A DNA stretch of 64,000 nucleotides from Pseudanabaena sp. ABRG5-3 (GTDB lineage Bacteria > Cyanobacteriota > Cyanobacteriia > Pseudanabaenales > Pseudanabaenaceae): positions 3,904,048-3,968,047 of the forward strand of contig NZ_AP017560.1 of NCBI RefSeq assembly GCF_003967015.1, given 5' to 3'. The position numbers and the translations under genes were made by a program. The notes under the pieces were generated by a model. It saw nothing but the letters and a program-made list of their open reading frames with translations, was not told the DNA's origin and ran no database searches. How positions within the stretch are numbered: position 1 is the first letter of the stretch; each line of letters starts with the position of its first letter. Below, piece by piece: positions 41,094 through 49,822 of this stretch.

Positions 41094-42342
41094 TTCATCT
41101 CCCGAAGCATATCTTGACAGTTTTGATAAGTTTGGTATTCATCTCGGTTTAGAGAGAATTCAACAACTGCTAGATGCTTTAGGAAATCCCCATCAACAAA
41201 TTCCCGTGATACATGTCGCAGGCACAAATGGAAAAGGTTCTGTTTGTGCCTTTTTGCTGTCAATTTTGCAGGCGGCAGGTTATCGCGTTGGGCGTTATAC
41301 TTCACCGCACCTGATCGATTGGCGCGAAAGAATTACCATTAATGGCGAATGGATTAGCGATCGGGATCTGCTGGAGGCTTTGCAGCAGGTAGAATCTGCG
41401 ATTAATCCTGAATTTCCGCCCACGCAGTTTGAAGTGATTACGGCGGCGATGTGGTGGTACTTTGCTACACAAAAAGTCGATATTGCAATCCTAGAGACAG
41501 GACTAGGCGGGAGATTAGATGCCACCAATGTCTGCGATCGCCCTTTGGTTTCTGTGATTACTTCCATCGGTCTCGATCATTGTCAGCAGTTGGGAAATAC
41601 TTTAGGTGCGATCGCTTCCGAAAAAGCAGGAATTATTAAACCTAAATGTCCTGTGGTCATTGCCGAGAATCATGCTGAGGCGATCGCAGTTTTGCAAGCA
41701 AAGGTGACAGAATGTGAGGCTCCTATAACTTGGGTAAGTGCAGCTAAGCCTACAGCGACAGGAGCAATCTATCAAGGCTTTGAGTATCCTTTAACCTTAT
41801 TGGGAAAGCATCAGTTAATTAACTCCGCAGTTGCGATCGCCACAATTCAATCCTTGCAAAATCAGGGTTGGGAGATTAGTGAGGCGGCGATGCGTCAAGG
41901 CTTGGCAAATACGCAATGGTCAGGGCGATTGCAATGGATCGAATTTAATCTTGATGGCAAGTCCCATAAAATCTTGATTGATGGAGCGCATAATGTGGCG
42001 GCGGCAGAATATCTACGGCAATTTGTCGATGAGGCTTTTCCGCATCGGCGTAAACGCTGGGTCATAGGTATTCTGAATACGAAGGATCAAGCGGGAATTC
42101 TCAAAGCACTTTTAGCTCCTGATGATTTACTTTTTCCTGTCCCTGTACCTAGTGCTGCGACTACTTCACCACAGGATTTAGCTCAAATTGTGTCTTCTAT
42201 GATTAAGGTTAAACCGCATCCTTATGCAAGTTTGAATTTAGGACTAGCAGAAGCTTTTGAGGATCAACAAAATGATGTCGTTATTCTCTGTGGCTCTTTA
42301 TATCTAGTTGGTGAATTCCTCAGCCAGATAGCAAGTACTTAG
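41074..42342 (+). CDS. folC: bifunctional dihydrofolate synthase / folylpolyglutamate synthase
   Basis: 422 residues. P-loop HVAGTNGKGSVCAFL, RYTSPHLIDWRERI, ETGLGGRLDATNV, SIGLDHCQQLGNTLGAIASE, all Mur-ligase-like FolC signatures; DGAHN near the C-terminal domain. Adds glutamate to dihydropteroate and folates. Overlaps the NTF2-like gene by 20 nt. Confidence 0.95.
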   Translation: MSPKLINSSPEAYLDSFDKFGIHLGLERIQQLLDALGNPHQQIPVIHVAGTNGKGSVCAFLLSILQAAGYRVGRYTSPHLIDWRERITINGEWISDRDLLEALQQVESAINPEFPPTQFEVITAAMWWYFATQKVDIAILETGLGGRLDATNVCDRPLVSVITSIGLDHCQQLGNTLGAIASEKAGIIKPKCPVVIAENHAEAIAVLQAKVTECEAPITWVSAAKPTATGAIYQGFEYPLTLLGKHQLINSAVAIATIQSLQNQGWEISEAAMRQGLANTQWSGRLQWIEFNLDGKSHKILIDGAHNVAAAEYLRQFVDEAFPHRRKRWVIGILNTKDQAGILKALLAPDDLLFPVPVPSAATTSPQDLAQIVSSMIKVKPHPYASLNLGLAEAFEDQQNDVVILCGSLYLVGEFLSQIAST

Positions 42343-42986
42343 CTTTTCTCAATCAAACTTCTTACCCAAGCTTCATCTTCCATACTTAAAGGTGGTTGTG
42401 GTGCTTGGGAGTAATCTATAGCAAGGTCATAGCGTCCACGCTGATAAATTTGATGGAGTAGGGCTTGTAAATCGAGTATGGGTTCGGGTTCTCCTAATCG
42501 TAATGGGATAGGGATGTCGGGAATGCGATCGCGGATGGAAAAAGGATATAGGTCAGCGTTAGGTCGTTCATGGCTACGGCTAATCAGAATGTGATAGTCA
42601 GATAAAGGAAGTTGTCCTTGCAGAAATGATGGATTGCTTCTCAAGAGGTCAATTTCAATCAGATGGGTTTGGGTTTGTAAAAATCTTCTCCGCTTGCGTA
42701 GGTATGCTTCTCTTCCTTCACCTGTTCTTTTATTTTTAGGTGACAAAATTTCGATCGCGGTAATGACTTTACCTGTTTTAACTTCCCTGATTTCTAAGTA
42801 TCTTTCGGTGATTTCCTCTGGTATTGGCAGCAAGATACGGGTTGGTTGCATTGCTGTTTTTTCAGCTACAGCGATCGCTTGCTTGGTTTCGCTATTGCGA
42901 TCGACGCGACTCAACAAAGCAACATCAGGAATCCCAATTAGCAGATCATCTCCTGACTCATCGCTCCAATAGGTACGTTTTTCAAT

Positions 42987-43932
42987 AGACCTCTTGCAGA
43001 ACTGAAATTAAGACAGAGGAGAGCAATTTTTAGAAGCAGGAAGAGAGACTTCAAAGTTATAAATGGCAGCAATCAAATTACAACGCAAGCCAAAACGACG
43101 ACGACGGTTACGATAAGGCAAAGAAAGAATTTTAAAAATCTTCAGACGGCGATTAACATGCTCAATGGCAATACGTTGACGAGCAAGTTGGCGATTAAAC
43201 CGCTTATCGTCCTTGGATAAAGAGCCATTTTTAGGCTTTTTGATAGGAATTAGCGAGTTGGGGTGCAAGTTTTGTAAACCTTGATAACCCTTATCCGCTA
43301 AACCTTGTGTCTGAGAGTGAAAACGAACTCCACTGGCTTTGAATAACGAAAAATCGTGCTGATGACCGTTACCATAAGCGGTACAAATAATCTTGAGATT
43401 AGTCAGATCGACCACTAGTTGAGCTTTGAGAGCATGATGCTTTTTCTTGCCACTGTAAAAACGTTTTTGGTGATGTTTGGGTCGTTCGACCTTGGTCTCA
43501 GTTACATCAATTGCAATTAGGGCAGGATGTTGTTCCTGCCACAATGACTTTTTTCCTGCTAACCGAAACTTCTCTGATTTAATTAAGACATTTTCGACTT
43601 TTTTGACAGCACGGCAGATCGTTGATTCTGATACCTCCCAATCGTTAGCGATATGAAAATAGGTACGATATTCGCGCCAATATTGCAAAGTAACCAAGAT
43701 TTGATCTTCGAGACTTAGTTTGGCTTTCACACCTCCTTTTCCTTTACTTTTGGCGGATTGTTTCATCAGTTCCATCATTTGAGCAAATGTTTCTCTTTTT
43801 ACGCCAAATAAGCGTTTAAATTCTTCTCTTGATAGATTTTGACTGGTTTCGTATTTCATGACTTAATTTTAGGGCGAATGTAAAAATTCAAAATCCGTAA
43901 ATCTAACATATTTTCGGTTCTGCAAGAGGTCT
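42987..43932 (-). mobile_element. IS5-family (ISL2-like) insertion sequence, 946 bp, complete
   Basis: Ends AGACCTCTTGCAGAACTGAAA and (complement) AGACCTCTTGCAGAACCGAAA; target duplication AAT (42984-42986 and 43933-43935). A 3-bp ANT-type duplication fits the ISL2 subgroup. Confidence 0.9.
43008..43859 (-). CDS. IS5-family DDE transposase
   Basis: 283 residues in one frame. Helix-turn-helix region ~60-100, then catalytic Asp in LIAIDVTETKVERP, Asp in GLADKGYQGLQNL, Glu in RIAIEHVNRRLKIFK (DDE_Tnp_4 type). Intact, no frameshift. Confidence 0.92.
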   Translation of the reverse strand: MKYETSQNLSREEFKRLFGVKRETFAQMMELMKQSAKSKGKGGVKAKLSLEDQILVTLQYWREYRTYFHIANDWEVSESTICRAVKKVENVLIKSEKFRLAGKKSLWQEQHPALIAIDVTETKVERPKHHQKRFYSGKKKHHALKAQLVVDLTNLKIICTAYGNGHQHDFSLFKASGVRFHSQTQGLADKGYQGLQNLHPNSLIPIKKPKNGSLSKDDKRFNRQLARQRIAIEHVNRRLKIFKILSLPYRNRRRRFGLRCNLIAAIYNFEVSLPASKNCSPLS

Positions 43933-44086
43933 AATTTCTATGCGATATTCTTGAGAGAGGATATCCGCAAGGGCATCGGCGATCGCTACAATCAGGCGGC
44001 TATGAACGGCTGACCATAGTTCGGGATTTTCTAAGTAGGGATTCATTCCCAAGAAAGGAGATGGCATTTTAAATCCTCCTGCGTGT

Positions 44087-46807
44087 TTATGGAGAGAAGG
44101 GTAGTTTTAGCTCGATATGTAATTTGTTGCCAATTTCAAGGACATTGTTAGTGAAGTCGGTAGTGGCTGCGATCGGTGCAGCGATGACGGAGACTGCTGT
44201 GAGTAGAGCAAGTAGACGTTTTTTGAGTTTGGGAAGACTGCGTTCTCTTTCTGGTTTTTGAATTTCGGCTTCTACGTCATCGATATCGATGGTGATGTCT
44301 TCACGGATGTCGGGTGGGAATTGGGCGGCGGTTTGGCGCATGGTGCTGATGATTTGCAGGAGCTCTACTACGCTTGCGCCGCTTGTTTGGGTGAAGTGTG
44401 AGGCTTTTTGAGTGGCACTGTCTTTGACTTCATTGGCAAAGTTGGCTATATTTGAGCCTTGTAGATTGTTATTAATTTCTGTCATGGGTTTAAAGTCTCC
44501 TTGTTGATTACTATTATAAATTTGGTTGACAATTGTAAAACGATCTTTTTCTATTTCATCTCTTTGTGTCTTCTGACGCAATTCTAGCGATTCGTAACCA
44601 TCTAGCAATTGACGGATATTGATGATGATGTTGAGTTTTCCGATTGGATAGTCCTGAATACCCATTGCTTCAAGCCCAAGTAATTCTTGGTAGTCAAGAG
44701 GTGGATGTTGGGGATGATTGGGGACAGGAACCCATTCAGTGATTTCAAGATTGGGGAGTGTAGAGTGAATTCTTTTGAAAGTATCGCGCAGAATGCCAAG
44801 AAATAAACGACGAGTTTCTTTGCGTCCGCTGATAGTGATGAATATCTTTTTGTCTTCGGGATCGGCTTTGATACGAGCAATGTTGTAGATTTCTTTGTGT
44901 TCTTGGTATAGCAGCATTACACCACTGCGCCAATAGGTTTGATTGTGGATGCGATCATGGGTGAGTATTATGAATCGAGAGATAATACTTTCTGGAAGAA
45001 CTTTGTAATGATATTGAAATTCAAGAATTTCGCCCTGTAGTTCAATATTATCTGGTTGGTCTTTTGGCAAAAGTCCCGCAATTAGGAATTGCGGTGGATT
45101 GCAGGCTAATTCAAAGCCAAGCTCAAACTCTTTCATCAATTCGATTAGATAGCTGTGGCGTTGTGTAGGATATCGCTCTGGATCAAGAATGCGACAGATA
45201 TCAGTTGGAGTGAAGATACCTCTGTTTTTAGTTTTGAGAATGTCGTCACTGAGCAGAGCGTAGATACCTTCTGTGACCCAGTTGGGCTTGAGAACGTTAG
45301 TGTCTTTGAGGATGGGATGATCTCGGAAGTTTAGAACTAATCCGAGACGATGGAGCAAGTCAATAAGTAGTTCTTGGTTTTGTTCTTCGATAATCTTCTT
45401 TGAGTGACAGATATTCAGATAACGATTGTAAGTAATGAAGTCCTCCGTCATACTTTCCAGTTTCTGTTTGACTTCAAACCAAGGAAGGGGAAGAAGATCA
45501 TATATTTCTTTAAGGTTGCTAACTTGCTCAAGAATAGCAGTGCGAAGGTCTTGAATGCCTATATTGTCTTGACAGGAAGTTTCGATAATGGCTTGTATGT
45601 TGGGATATTTTTCGCGCAGTGCTTTTCGGTTGATATCTAGGGGTTGTTCGTCCTTTTTGTTGCCAACGATAATTACAGGAGACTGCCCACCGAAGCTTTC
45701 GATTAGTTTGAGCCAATATTCGATACGATTTTCTTCTTCGCTGGTGCGACAGTTACAGACGAGGAGATAAAGACTGCGTTTAGTCAGGAAAAATTGATGG
45801 GTAGCATGATAAATTTCCTGTCCACCAAAGTCCCAAACATTGAGACGAATTTCTTTAGCATTTATAGTCACTTTCCAAGTTTTACGATTGAGTCCATCTG
45901 TTTGAGGCTCTTTGGGATCATAGACATTATAGATTAGTCTTTTAATTAGGCTGGTTTTCCCAACACTACCTTGTCCTACAAGTAAAAGTTTTGCTTCGTG
46001 TAGTGGTCGAGTTTTGTTTGTGCGAATTTGTTTTAGATAATTAAGAATTTCTTTGGTATTGTTCTTATTACCTGATCTCAGGATTTCTGCTGGAATATTA
46101 GTAACTGGATTACGATCAAGATTAATATTTTTTAGATTAGCTAAGTTAGATAGCACATCAGGGACTTCCTTAATTTTATTATCACTAAGATCGAGAAAAA
46201 TTAGATTGGATAATTTTGCAATCCCTTCAGGAATTTCCTTGATTTCGTTGTCACTCAGATAAAGAGAAGACAGATTGGATAATTCTGTAATAGCTTCAGG
46301 AATTTCTGTGATTTCGTTATAGCGAAGATCGAGCCAAGTCAGATTGATTAATTTGGATATTCCCTCAGGTATTTCCTTGATTTCATTGTTATAGAGATTT
46401 AGCCAAGTCAAATTGGTTAATTTGGCAATTTTATCAGGTATTTTTTTGATTTTGTTATAGTATAAGTCAAGAGAGATGAGATTATTTAAGTTAACAATTG
46501 CATCAGGTATTTCATTAATGTTGTTACTATATATGTAAAGTTGAGTAAGATTAATTAGGTTGGTGATCTCGTCTGGTATCGACTTAATGTGATTTCTAGA
46601 GAGGTCAAGCATAGTCAGATTGGTCAAGTTGGAGATCTCGTCTGGTATCGCAGTGATTTGATTGTCAGCGAGGTCAAGCGAAGTCAGATTTGCTAATTGG
46701 GCGATCTCTGGTGGAATTTTTTCTATTCCTCTTCTTGACAGATTGAGTGCCGTCCAGCCCTCACGCTCCGCTTGTGCGATTATTGCCAATAACTCTGCAT
46801 CAGTCAT
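44087..46807 (-). CDS. Roco protein (LRR-Roc-COR) with C-terminal extension
   Basis: 906 residues. Ten 23-residue leucine-rich repeats, ~17-240 (pattern IPDEISNLTNLTMLDLSRN). Roc GTPase domain ~270-445: P-loop GQGSVGKT (278-285), switch DFGGQE (326-331), NKKD (383-386). COR domain ~460-740. Tail ~760-906 has a NNLQGSNIANFANEVKDS segment, a helical region, and a final hydrophobic helix LLALLTAVSVIAAPIAA. Roco proteins are GTPases related to human LRRK2; bacterial members dimerise through COR in a nucleotide-dependent way. Role in cyanobacteria unknown; the LRR suggests a sensor. An LRR-coding minus-strand gene next to toxin-antitoxin and IS elements suggests an accessory locus. Confidence 0.95.
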   Translation of the reverse strand: MTDAELLAIIAQAEREGWTALNLSRRGIEKIPPEIAQLANLTSLDLADNQITAIPDEISNLTNLTMLDLSRNHIKSIPDEITNLINLTQLYIYSNNINEIPDAIVNLNNLISLDLYYNKIKKIPDKIAKLTNLTWLNLYNNEIKEIPEGISKLINLTWLDLRYNEITEIPEAITELSNLSSLYLSDNEIKEIPEGIAKLSNLIFLDLSDNKIKEVPDVLSNLANLKNINLDRNPVTNIPAEILRSGNKNNTKEILNYLKQIRTNKTRPLHEAKLLLVGQGSVGKTSLIKRLIYNVYDPKEPQTDGLNRKTWKVTINAKEIRLNVWDFGGQEIYHATHQFFLTKRSLYLLVCNCRTSEEENRIEYWLKLIESFGGQSPVIIVGNKKDEQPLDINRKALREKYPNIQAIIETSCQDNIGIQDLRTAILEQVSNLKEIYDLLPLPWFEVKQKLESMTEDFITYNRYLNICHSKKIIEEQNQELLIDLLHRLGLVLNFRDHPILKDTNVLKPNWVTEGIYALLSDDILKTKNRGIFTPTDICRILDPERYPTQRHSYLIELMKEFELGFELACNPPQFLIAGLLPKDQPDNIELQGEILEFQYHYKVLPESIISRFIILTHDRIHNQTYWRSGVMLLYQEHKEIYNIARIKADPEDKKIFITISGRKETRRLFLGILRDTFKRIHSTLPNLEITEWVPVPNHPQHPPLDYQELLGLEAMGIQDYPIGKLNIIINIRQLLDGYESLELRQKTQRDEIEKDRFTIVNQIYNSNQQGDFKPMTEINNNLQGSNIANFANEVKDSATQKASHFTQTSGASVVELLQIISTMRQTAAQFPPDIREDITIDIDDVEAEIQKPERERSLPKLKKRLLALLTAVSVIAAPIAATTDFTNNVLEIGNKLHIELKLPFSP

Positions 46808-46869
46808 AAATTCAAGGGAAAAGTAGAAAGGAAAAAAGGAAAAATGAGATTTATGAACCTAAACTCGCA

Positions 46870-47166
46870 CTACTCATTCAAATTCTTTTGCCAAGACTGA
46901 GGATGGCGATGTAAATGCATAACTGAGACAATTATGATCGCATCTTGTTCGATCGCATAAACAATTCCATAGGGAAACCTCTGTAACCTACACCTACGAA
47001 TTTTGTCATCCAAAAGACTCCATGCTTGCGGATTTTTGACAATTCGCGAAATAGACGCTTTCACCTCATTCAAGAAACGAGAACCCAATCCCACAGAACT
47101 TTTCTCATAAAACTCGATCGCTAGTTTCAATTCGTCTCTAGCTGGAGATAAAAACTTGACATCCAT
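46870..47166 (-). CDS. RelE/ParE-family toxin
   Basis: 98 residues: FLSPARDELKLAIEFYEKSS, GLGSRFLNEVKASISRIVKN, then RLQRFPYGIVYAIEQDAIII and VMHLHRHPQSW, the ParE C-terminal strand and His. Intact. Its start lies 3 bp after the antitoxin stop. Confidence 0.9.
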   Translation of the reverse strand: MDVKFLSPARDELKLAIEFYEKSSVGLGSRFLNEVKASISRIVKNPQAWSLLDDKIRRCRLQRFPYGIVYAIEQDAIIIVSVMHLHRHPQSWQKNLNE

Positions 47167-47169
47167 GAT

Positions 47170-47391
47170 TTAAAGTAAAGCCTCAATCTCAGCAAAAACC
47201 TTTTGTCCATCAATTGCTTCTATCTGACCAGATTGATAAGCTGTTAGGCGACTTTGAGACTCACGCAACCAAGCCAAATCAATCTCTTCACGATCTGCCG
47301 AATCAAGGCTATGCCACAAAACATCAATCAAATGAATCCTTTCTGTCAAGTCAAGCTGCAAAGCTTGTTGAATTAAAATAGCGCCATCCAT
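47170..47391 (-). CDS. addiction-module antitoxin (RelB-like)
   Basis: 73 residues: ILIQQALQLDLTERIHLIDV, LWHSLDSADREEIDLAWLRE, typical of the short addiction-module antitoxin family (putative addiction module component) paired with RelE/ParE. Upstream of its toxin, same operon. Confidence 0.88.
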   Translation of the reverse strand: MDGAILIQQALQLDLTERIHLIDVLWHSLDSADREEIDLAWLRESQSRLTAYQSGQIEAIDGQKVFAEIEALL

Positions 47392-47403
47392 AAATTTATT
47401 TTT

Positions 47404-47454
47404 TTAATAAGGTGACATTACCCAATAATATCCTACAACTCTCAAAATCTTCAT
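47404..47454 (-). pseudogene. DUF5615-like toxin stub (16 codons)
   Basis: ATG 47454 overlaps the DUF433 stop as ATGA. The frame reads MKILRVVGYYWVMSPY and stops. DUF433 genes are normally followed, with this same overlap, by a DUF5615 PIN-like toxin starting MKILxDMNLS; only MKIL remains. Confidence 0.45.
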
Positions 47455-47735
47455 GCCGACACCAAAGCAACCTCACCCTCCTCAGCCCGCCAAGCCGCAT
47501 AGGACAACGCCGCCATAATATCCTCTTTCTCTAAATAAGGATAAGCATTTAAAATTTCTTCCATCGAATGTCCAACTGCCAATAGACCAACCAATGTACC
47601 CACAGTCACCCGCATTCCCCGAATGCAAGGCTTACCTCCCATTACTTCAGCATCAAAAGTAATTCGCGCTAAATGTCTCATAGGTTTTGCTGGCTCAGAA
47701 AGCGTACTAGTATCAAGCAAATATTGAAAGCTCAT
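47451..47735 (-). CDS. VapC N-terminal stub fused in frame to a DUF433 protein
   Basis: 94 residues. Residues 1-18 (MSFQYLLDTSTLSEPAKP) are the start of a cyanobacterial VapC PIN toxin, including the first catalytic Asp of LLDT. From residue 19 (MRHLARITFDAEVMGGKPCI, RGMRVTVGTLVGLLAVGHSM) the protein is a complete DUF433 domain, which normally starts exactly at such an MRHLARI Met. The ATG at 47735 overlaps the stop of the upstream antitoxin as ATGA. So a deletion joined a toxin start to an antitoxin-like gene. DUF433 may start on its own at 47681. Confidence 0.8.
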   Translation of the reverse strand: MSFQYLLDTSTLSEPAKPMRHLARITFDAEVMGGKPCIRGMRVTVGTLVGLLAVGHSMEEILNAYPYLEKEDIMAALSYAAWRAEEGEVALVSA

Positions 47736-48007
47736 AGAATGATTTCTCTGCCCACACTGCGATCGCGCAAATCTGCAAAATCCTCATTAGTAAACCCTAT
47801 TCCCTCATTTTGGATAGTCAACCTAAATTTTTGCAATCCTTTCCAGAAATCAGATTTTTGCTGACCTTCTTTAAGATTCTCAGATTCTTGGTTAATTTGG
47901 CGATCGCCTAACTCAAACGCGAGAAATTCAATAAATCGCAAGACTTGTTGCTGTTGCTCAGTTGGTAATTTCTGCATTTTACTCACAGCATTTTCTAACA
48001 CCGTCAT
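47732..48007 (-). CDS. antitoxin of a VapC-type pair (DUF2281-like)
   Basis: About 91 residues from ATG 48007, with AGGA ten bases upstream (an ATG at 48022 is possible). TVLENAVSKMQKLPTEQQQQ, VLRFIEFLAFEL, SDFWKGLQKFRLTIQNEGIG, FTNEDFADLRDRS match antitoxins that precede VapC in cyanobacteria. The toxin that should follow survives only as the first 18 codons of the fusion gene. Confidence 0.8.
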   Translation of the reverse strand: MTVLENAVSKMQKLPTEQQQQVLRFIEFLAFELGDRQINQESENLKEGQQKSDFWKGLQKFRLTIQNEGIGFTNEDFADLRDRSVGREIIL

Positions 48008-48105
48008 TTGCTGAATCCTCATGAATACTTAATCTAGTGACATTTTACAAGATTTTTTAGATAGGCGATCGCGTTGTAAAGACAAAGCAAATTTCGCGAT
48101 CAAAT

Positions 48106-48152
48106 CCAAATATAAGAAAGGCGGCGCGATGCGCCGCCTTTCTTATATTTGG
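48106..48152. terminator. hairpin overlapping the CysQ-like stop
   Basis: CCAAATATAAGAAAGGCGGC-GC-gat-GC... complement, 22-bp perfect arms; extends into the last codons of the CysQ-like gene. Confidence 0.75.
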
Positions 48153-48994
48153 GCTTGCAGTTCTTGATAAATTGCTGCCAAATATTCATCGATAAATTTT
48201 GACCAGCCAATCACGATAAGTTGATTATGAGTTAATTTCTCAGGATGAATATCATCATAGCCAAATCCAATTTCTCGACCTGAGAGATCACAACAAACTA
48301 GCCCTGCGGCTTTAGCGATCGCTAGAGGCCCAACCGTATCCCAGAGCTTCACCCGACGATTGAGATAGATATAGGCACTGGCTCGACCTTGGACTACTTC
48401 CATTACCTTTAATCCAAAACTACCGAGGGTATAAAACTCGACATTGGGAACCGCCGCACGAATTGCATTTCCATAGGCGAGATCATCCTTTTTACTGACA
48501 ATCACGCGATCGCTACTTGCGCCAATCGGCGGCGCAGCATAGAGAACTTCAGGAACATTCCCATTCGTGACGGTGAATACTCCATTTATCGCCGTACCGC
48601 CAAAATATAAGAGATCGCTCTTTGGCGCATAGATCCAACCCAGCGTAGGCTGAAATGCTTCTAAGATCCCAACCATCACCGAATAGAACTCACGCCCATG
48701 AATGAAGTCATCCGTACCATCAATGGGATCGATAAACCAGTACTTTTGATGCAGTTCTGCATATTGCTTCCATAGTTCCTGCGATCGCGAATTTTCTTCA
48801 CTAATTACCACATCATCGGGGAACCATGCTTGAAACCTTTGGCTGAGGAGATGATCGAGTTCGCGATCAACATTAGTTACATAATCATCAAAACCCTTCT
48901 CATCAACTTGAAACCCCGACTCTCTTAGATGAATTGCTTTTTGTCCGATCTCACGAATAAACTGACAAATTTCTGCTTGTAATAAAGGATTCAT
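48143..48994 (-). CDS. inositol monophosphatase-family phosphatase (CysQ-like)
   Basis: 283 residues from ATG 48994; upstream codons to 49150 lie inside the neighbouring gene. Metal site VISEENS (Glu), FIDPIDGTDDFIHG (Asp-Pro-Ile-Asp-Gly-Thr) and LWDTVGPLAIAKAAG. Related to 3'(2'),5'-bisphosphate nucleotidases and other Li-sensitive phosphatases; PAP degradation is likely but substrate is not certain. Lies 10 bp after the SDR gene, same strand. Confidence 0.85.
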   Translation of the reverse strand: MNPLLQAEICQFIREIGQKAIHLRESGFQVDEKGFDDYVTNVDRELDHLLSQRFQAWFPDDVVISEENSRSQELWKQYAELHQKYWFIDPIDGTDDFIHGREFYSVMVGILEAFQPTLGWIYAPKSDLLYFGGTAINGVFTVTNGNVPEVLYAAPPIGASSDRVIVSKKDDLAYGNAIRAAVPNVEFYTLGSFGLKVMEVVQGRASAYIYLNRRVKLWDTVGPLAIAKAAGLVCCDLSGREIGFGYDDIHPEKLTHNQLIVIGWSKFIDEYLAAIYQELQAQI

Positions 48995-49004
48995 ATCATC
49001 AATT

Positions 49005-49715
49005 CTATGGTTTACGGCGTGAGAATAAGCGGAAATAAAGCGATCGCCAAAATTCTTTGACGGGATAAGCAATAAAGGTAATGGGATTAATCGTGACGAT
49101 AATATCGCGAAAACCGAGTTGAGCGAAAAAGGTGATCGCCCAAGCCACAAAATTTGCAGACATCACCCCATAGGGATTGAGATCGCTTTTAAACGGGCCC
49201 AAAATCAATTTGCGAATTATGCAAGCGTTATCAAGGCGGCGCAATGTAACCAAATCACCGATCGCCCGTTTGGAAAGCTCATACAAGGGACTCAGCGCAG
49301 GATTGACTTCAGCTTCAGAAGTATTTACCCAAATTTCTTTCTCGGTTGCGTTTTCAGAAGTAGGTATGGTTTCTAGAAATAAATCAATCCAACGAAATAC
49401 AGAAAAAGTATTGACCTCGTAGGATTTGTAAATAGAAGCGGAATCCCTTGCTCCCAGTACATTCACCCCATGATTGAGAATGAGAATATCAACTGTTTGT
49501 AAGCGATCGCGTAGTTCTGCCTCATGCCCTAGTTGCCATATGAGTACCTCAATAGTAGGGCGATCGTTAACCTCAAAGCTGACCCTAGGTGAAGTTGTTA
49601 GGGCAATTATTTGTGCCTCTCGTTTGCTCAGTTCAGCTACTAAAGCCCTGCCCATAGTGCCTGAAGCACCTGTAATTGCAATACGTTTGCCTTTAAATGA
49701 CAATACCTTACCCAA
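49005..49715 (-). CDS. short-chain dehydrogenase/reductase
   Basis: 236 residues: Rossmann motif ITGASGTMG, NHGVN (NxG), catalytic YELSK (YxxxK) and Ser in VNTSEAEV. A C-terminal segment FVAWAITFFAQLGFRDIIVT may associate with the membrane. Resembles the SDR half of bifunctional sterol desaturase/SDR proteins. Substrate unknown. Probably co-transcribed with the CysQ-like gene. Confidence 0.85.
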   Translation of the reverse strand: MGKVLSFKGKRIAITGASGTMGRALVAELSKREAQIIALTTSPRVSFEVNDRPTIEVLIWQLGHEAELRDRLQTVDILILNHGVNVLGARDSASIYKSYEVNTFSVFRWIDLFLETIPTSENATEKEIWVNTSEAEVNPALSPLYELSKRAIGDLVTLRRLDNACIIRKLILGPFKSDLNPYGVMSANFVAWAITFFAQLGFRDIIVTINPITFIAYPVKEFWRSLYFRLFSRRKP

Positions 49716-49737
49716 AACCTTCTCTACAAGTGTAAAC

Positions 49738-49822
49738 CTACTAAGTACCTCAGCATAATTAAAACTCTAAAACCTTTGGTATAAGAGCATTGTGTGCCGC
49801 AGGTCTTAAAAACATAAGGTAA
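49738..49822. repeat. degraded family B element
   Basis: AAGTACCTCAGCATAATTAA at the left resembles family B ends; the centre GTGTGCCGCAG is a decayed stem. Lies just downstream of the PATAN gene. Confidence 0.4.

Larger units (their letters stand above)
42339..44067 (-). pseudogene. DUF4058 gene disrupted by an IS5-family element
   Basis: The 5' part (44067-43936) encodes MPSPFLGMNPYLENPELWSA ... SQEYRIEI with a good GGAGG ribosome site; the 3' part (42983-42339) encodes EKRTYWSDESGDDLLIGIPD ... to the stop. Removing the IS and one AAT restores YRIEIEKRTYW, typical of DUF4058. DUF4058 proteins have a restriction-nuclease-like relative; function unknown. The 3' end overlaps folC by 4 bp (convergent). 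Confidence 0.88.

Noticed and set aside
49005-49150. N-terminal extension of the CysQ-like protein
   Set aside because: It would lie inside the SDR gene; the internal ATG 48994 gives the family's normal start.
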